Shown piece after piece: positions 5,300 to 6,121 of a DNA stretch of 6,121 nt. Every line of letters begins with the position of its first letter. Within the stretch, counting starts at the first letter, position 1. A program made the position numbers and the translations under genes. Source of the DNA: Pseudomonadota bacterium (GTDB lineage: Bacteria; Pseudomonadota; Alphaproteobacteria; Micropepsales; Micropepsaceae); assembly GCA_025360685.1 (NCBI GenBank), contig JANYBR010000310.1, positions 1-6,121 on the forward strand, given 5' to 3'. The notes beneath the pieces were generated by a model. It did not search any database, was not told the DNA's origin, and saw only the letters and a program-made list of their open reading frames with translations.

Positions 5300-5866
5300 A
5301 TGTTCGATAAATTGGCCGCGGCAGCGTTCATCTCGCTGTCGCTTGCGGCGTGCTCGACGCAGATCGGCGCGCCGCAGGCGTCGATGTCCGCGATCGAAAC
5401 CATTCGCGGTCAGACTATTCCGGCGATTAATGTCGGTGAATTCGTACCGGGACCGAACCTGTCGCCATCGGACGACAAGTCTGTCACCATCCGCGCGATC
5501 AATAACTTCAAGGCGCCTGGCGGATCATTCGCCGGCGCACTCCGGGACACTCTGACGGCGGACTTGCGCGCCGCGGGCCGGTTCGACTCGGCTTCGCCGT
5601 ACGTGCTGCAGGGAACGCTGAACAGTCGCAACGTGGACTCGTCGATCGGAACCGGCACCGCGTCGCTGGATGCGAAGTTCACCCTCCTAAAGGGCGGAAA
5701 ACCTGTCTTCGACAAAGACCTCGCCGTGAGCACGAAATGGAATTCATCGTTCATCGGCGCGGTTGCAATCCCCGATGCCATCAACAATTTTACAGGTCTC
5801 TATGAGAAGTTGTCGCTGAAACTGTTTAGCGACCCTGATCTCAAGGCGGCGTTCGACGCCCACTGA
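5300..5866 (+). CDS. Predicted lipoprotein, family not recognised (second of a tandem pair)
   Basis: 188-residue protein with a short signal peptide (MFDKLAAAAFISLSLAAC), lipobox LAAC and lipidated Cys18; Ser at +2 suggests the outer membrane. The mature domain includes VTIRAINNFKAPGGSFAGALRDTLTADLRAAGRF (about 62-95), YVLQGTLNSRNV (101-112), a strand-rich ASLDAKFTLLKGGKPVFDKDLAVSTKW (121-147) and a helical end. The pattern of a helix ending in AAGRF followed by YVLQGTL resembles the SGLF...ALLQVTINN segment of the preceding lipoprotein, so the two may share a fold. The start at 5300 follows GGGGA at 5288-5292 with 7 bases of spacing; an in-frame ATG at 5234 lies inside the upstream gene and would hide the signal peptide. 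No enzyme motif is visible; a structural, assembly or envelope role is inferred from localisation only. Confidence 0.82.
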   Translation: MFDKLAAAAFISLSLAACSTQIGAPQASMSAIETIRGQTIPAINVGEFVPGPNLSPSDDKSVTIRAINNFKAPGGSFAGALRDTLTADLRAAGRFDSASPYVLQGTLNSRNVDSSIGTGTASLDAKFTLLKGGKPVFDKDLAVSTKWNSSFIGAVAIPDAINNFTGLYEKLSLKLFSDPDLKAAFDAH

Positions 5867-5867
5867 A

Positions 5868-5882
5868 CGCCGCTGCGCGGCG
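5868..5882. terminator. GC hairpin between the lipoprotein operon and secA, possible bidirectional terminator
   Basis: CGCCGC (5868-5873), loop TGC and GCGGCG (5877-5882) form a perfect 6-bp stem directly after the lipoprotein TGA, in the 63-base gap before the convergent secA end. There is no T-tract on either strand, so it is not a classical intrinsic terminator; the stem may pause polymerase or protect 3' ends. Confidence 0.4.
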
Positions 5883-5929
5883 GCAACGGGAAAGATGCGT
5901 CCTTCACCCGGCCCGTGAGCCGAACGCGA

Positions 5930-6121
5930 TCAAACGAGTGCGCCGTGGCAGTGCTTGAACTTGCGTCCTGAACCACAGGGGCAGGGCGCGTTGCGTTGCA
6001 CCTTTCCCCAGGTCTGAGGATTATTCGGATCGACAGTCTGGTCCCGCGGACGCTGCATCATTCGCGACACGTTAAAAGCCGATGAATCCGCGATCTCTTC
6101 CTCGCCGGTCAGCGGATCGAT
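5930..6121 (-). CDS. secA: Preprotein translocase ATPase SecA, C-terminal end with SEC-C zinc motif
   Basis: The minus strand is open from the window edge to TGA 5932-5930, giving the last 63 residues of SecA, the motor ATPase that drives unfolded preproteins through SecYEG. The segment shows a flexible linker (IDPLTGEEEIADSSAFNVSR), then DPNNPQTWGKVQRNAPCPCGSG and RKFKHCHGALV. Cysteines 47, 49 and 58 plus His59 of the visible part give CxCx8CH, the Zn2+ site that in SecA binds SecB and phospholipid. TWGKV-RN-CPCGSG-KHCHG is typical of full-length SecA rather than stand-alone SEC-C proteins. Most of the gene lies beyond the window, so no statement about the motor domains is possible. It converges on the lipoprotein operon with a 63-base gap holding a GC hairpin. 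Confidence 0.93.
   Translation of the reverse strand: MDPLTGEEEIADSSAFNVSRMMQRPRDQTVDPNNPQTWGKVQRNAPCPCGSGRKFKHCHGALV

Noticed and set aside
4750..5403. Minus-strand open frame opposite the lipoprotein genes
   Set aside because: The plus-strand genes have signal peptides, lipoboxes and ribosome binding sites; this frame has none and no recognisable domain.
5883..5929. Further hairpin (CAC...GTG) as a secA terminator
   Set aside because: Only a 3-bp closing stem and no T-tract on the minus strand; the GC hairpin at 5868-5882 is the only structure worth listing.

Overview
The window is GC-rich DNA with tightly packed genes and no mobile elements, RNA genes or CRISPR. Protein styles (AccA, the SecA zinc-binding tail, an Mcl1-like malyl-CoA lyase) fit an alphaproteobacterium, possibly of the Hyphomicrobiales. 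That placement is a judgement from remembered protein style, not from a search.

Layout. (1) 1-421 (+): the 3' end of a CitE-superfamily malyl-CoA lyase-like gene. (2) 2235-381 (-): a three-gene operon encoding a small four-helix membrane protein, a carboxymuconolactone decarboxylase (CMD)/AhpD-like protein and an ECF41-family (SigJ-like) sigma factor with a fused SnoaL-like domain. Both junctions are 4-nt ATGA overlaps. Upstream lies GGTCACA-N16-CGTC, a near-exact match to the promoter I recall for ECF41 sigma factors, followed by a strong ribosome binding site. (3) 2390-3349 (+): accA, carboxyltransferase alpha subunit of acetyl-CoA carboxylase, divergent from the sigma operon. (4) 4494-3346 (-): an epoxide hydrolase with an EHN domain, convergent with accA; both genes stop within one CTAG palindrome. 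(5) 4495-4668: a divergent intergenic region with a perfect 12-bp palindrome inside a candidate promoter. (6) 4669-5866 (+): two consecutive lipoprotein genes of no recognised family. (7) 6121-5930 (-): the C-terminal end of secA, including the zinc-binding SEC-C motif.

How the genes work together. The clearest system is the sigma operon. The sigma factor is the last gene of a unit whose only visible promoter looks like its own target, so positive autoregulation is likely. The CMD protein is the expected ECF41 partner and carries a CxxC redox motif. The four-helix membrane protein comes first and is co-translated; its role is unknown, and a part in sensing or in the redox function is only inference. 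accA and secA are housekeeping genes beside this accessory material. The epoxide hydrolase and the lipoprotein pair show no sequence-visible link to the sigma system.
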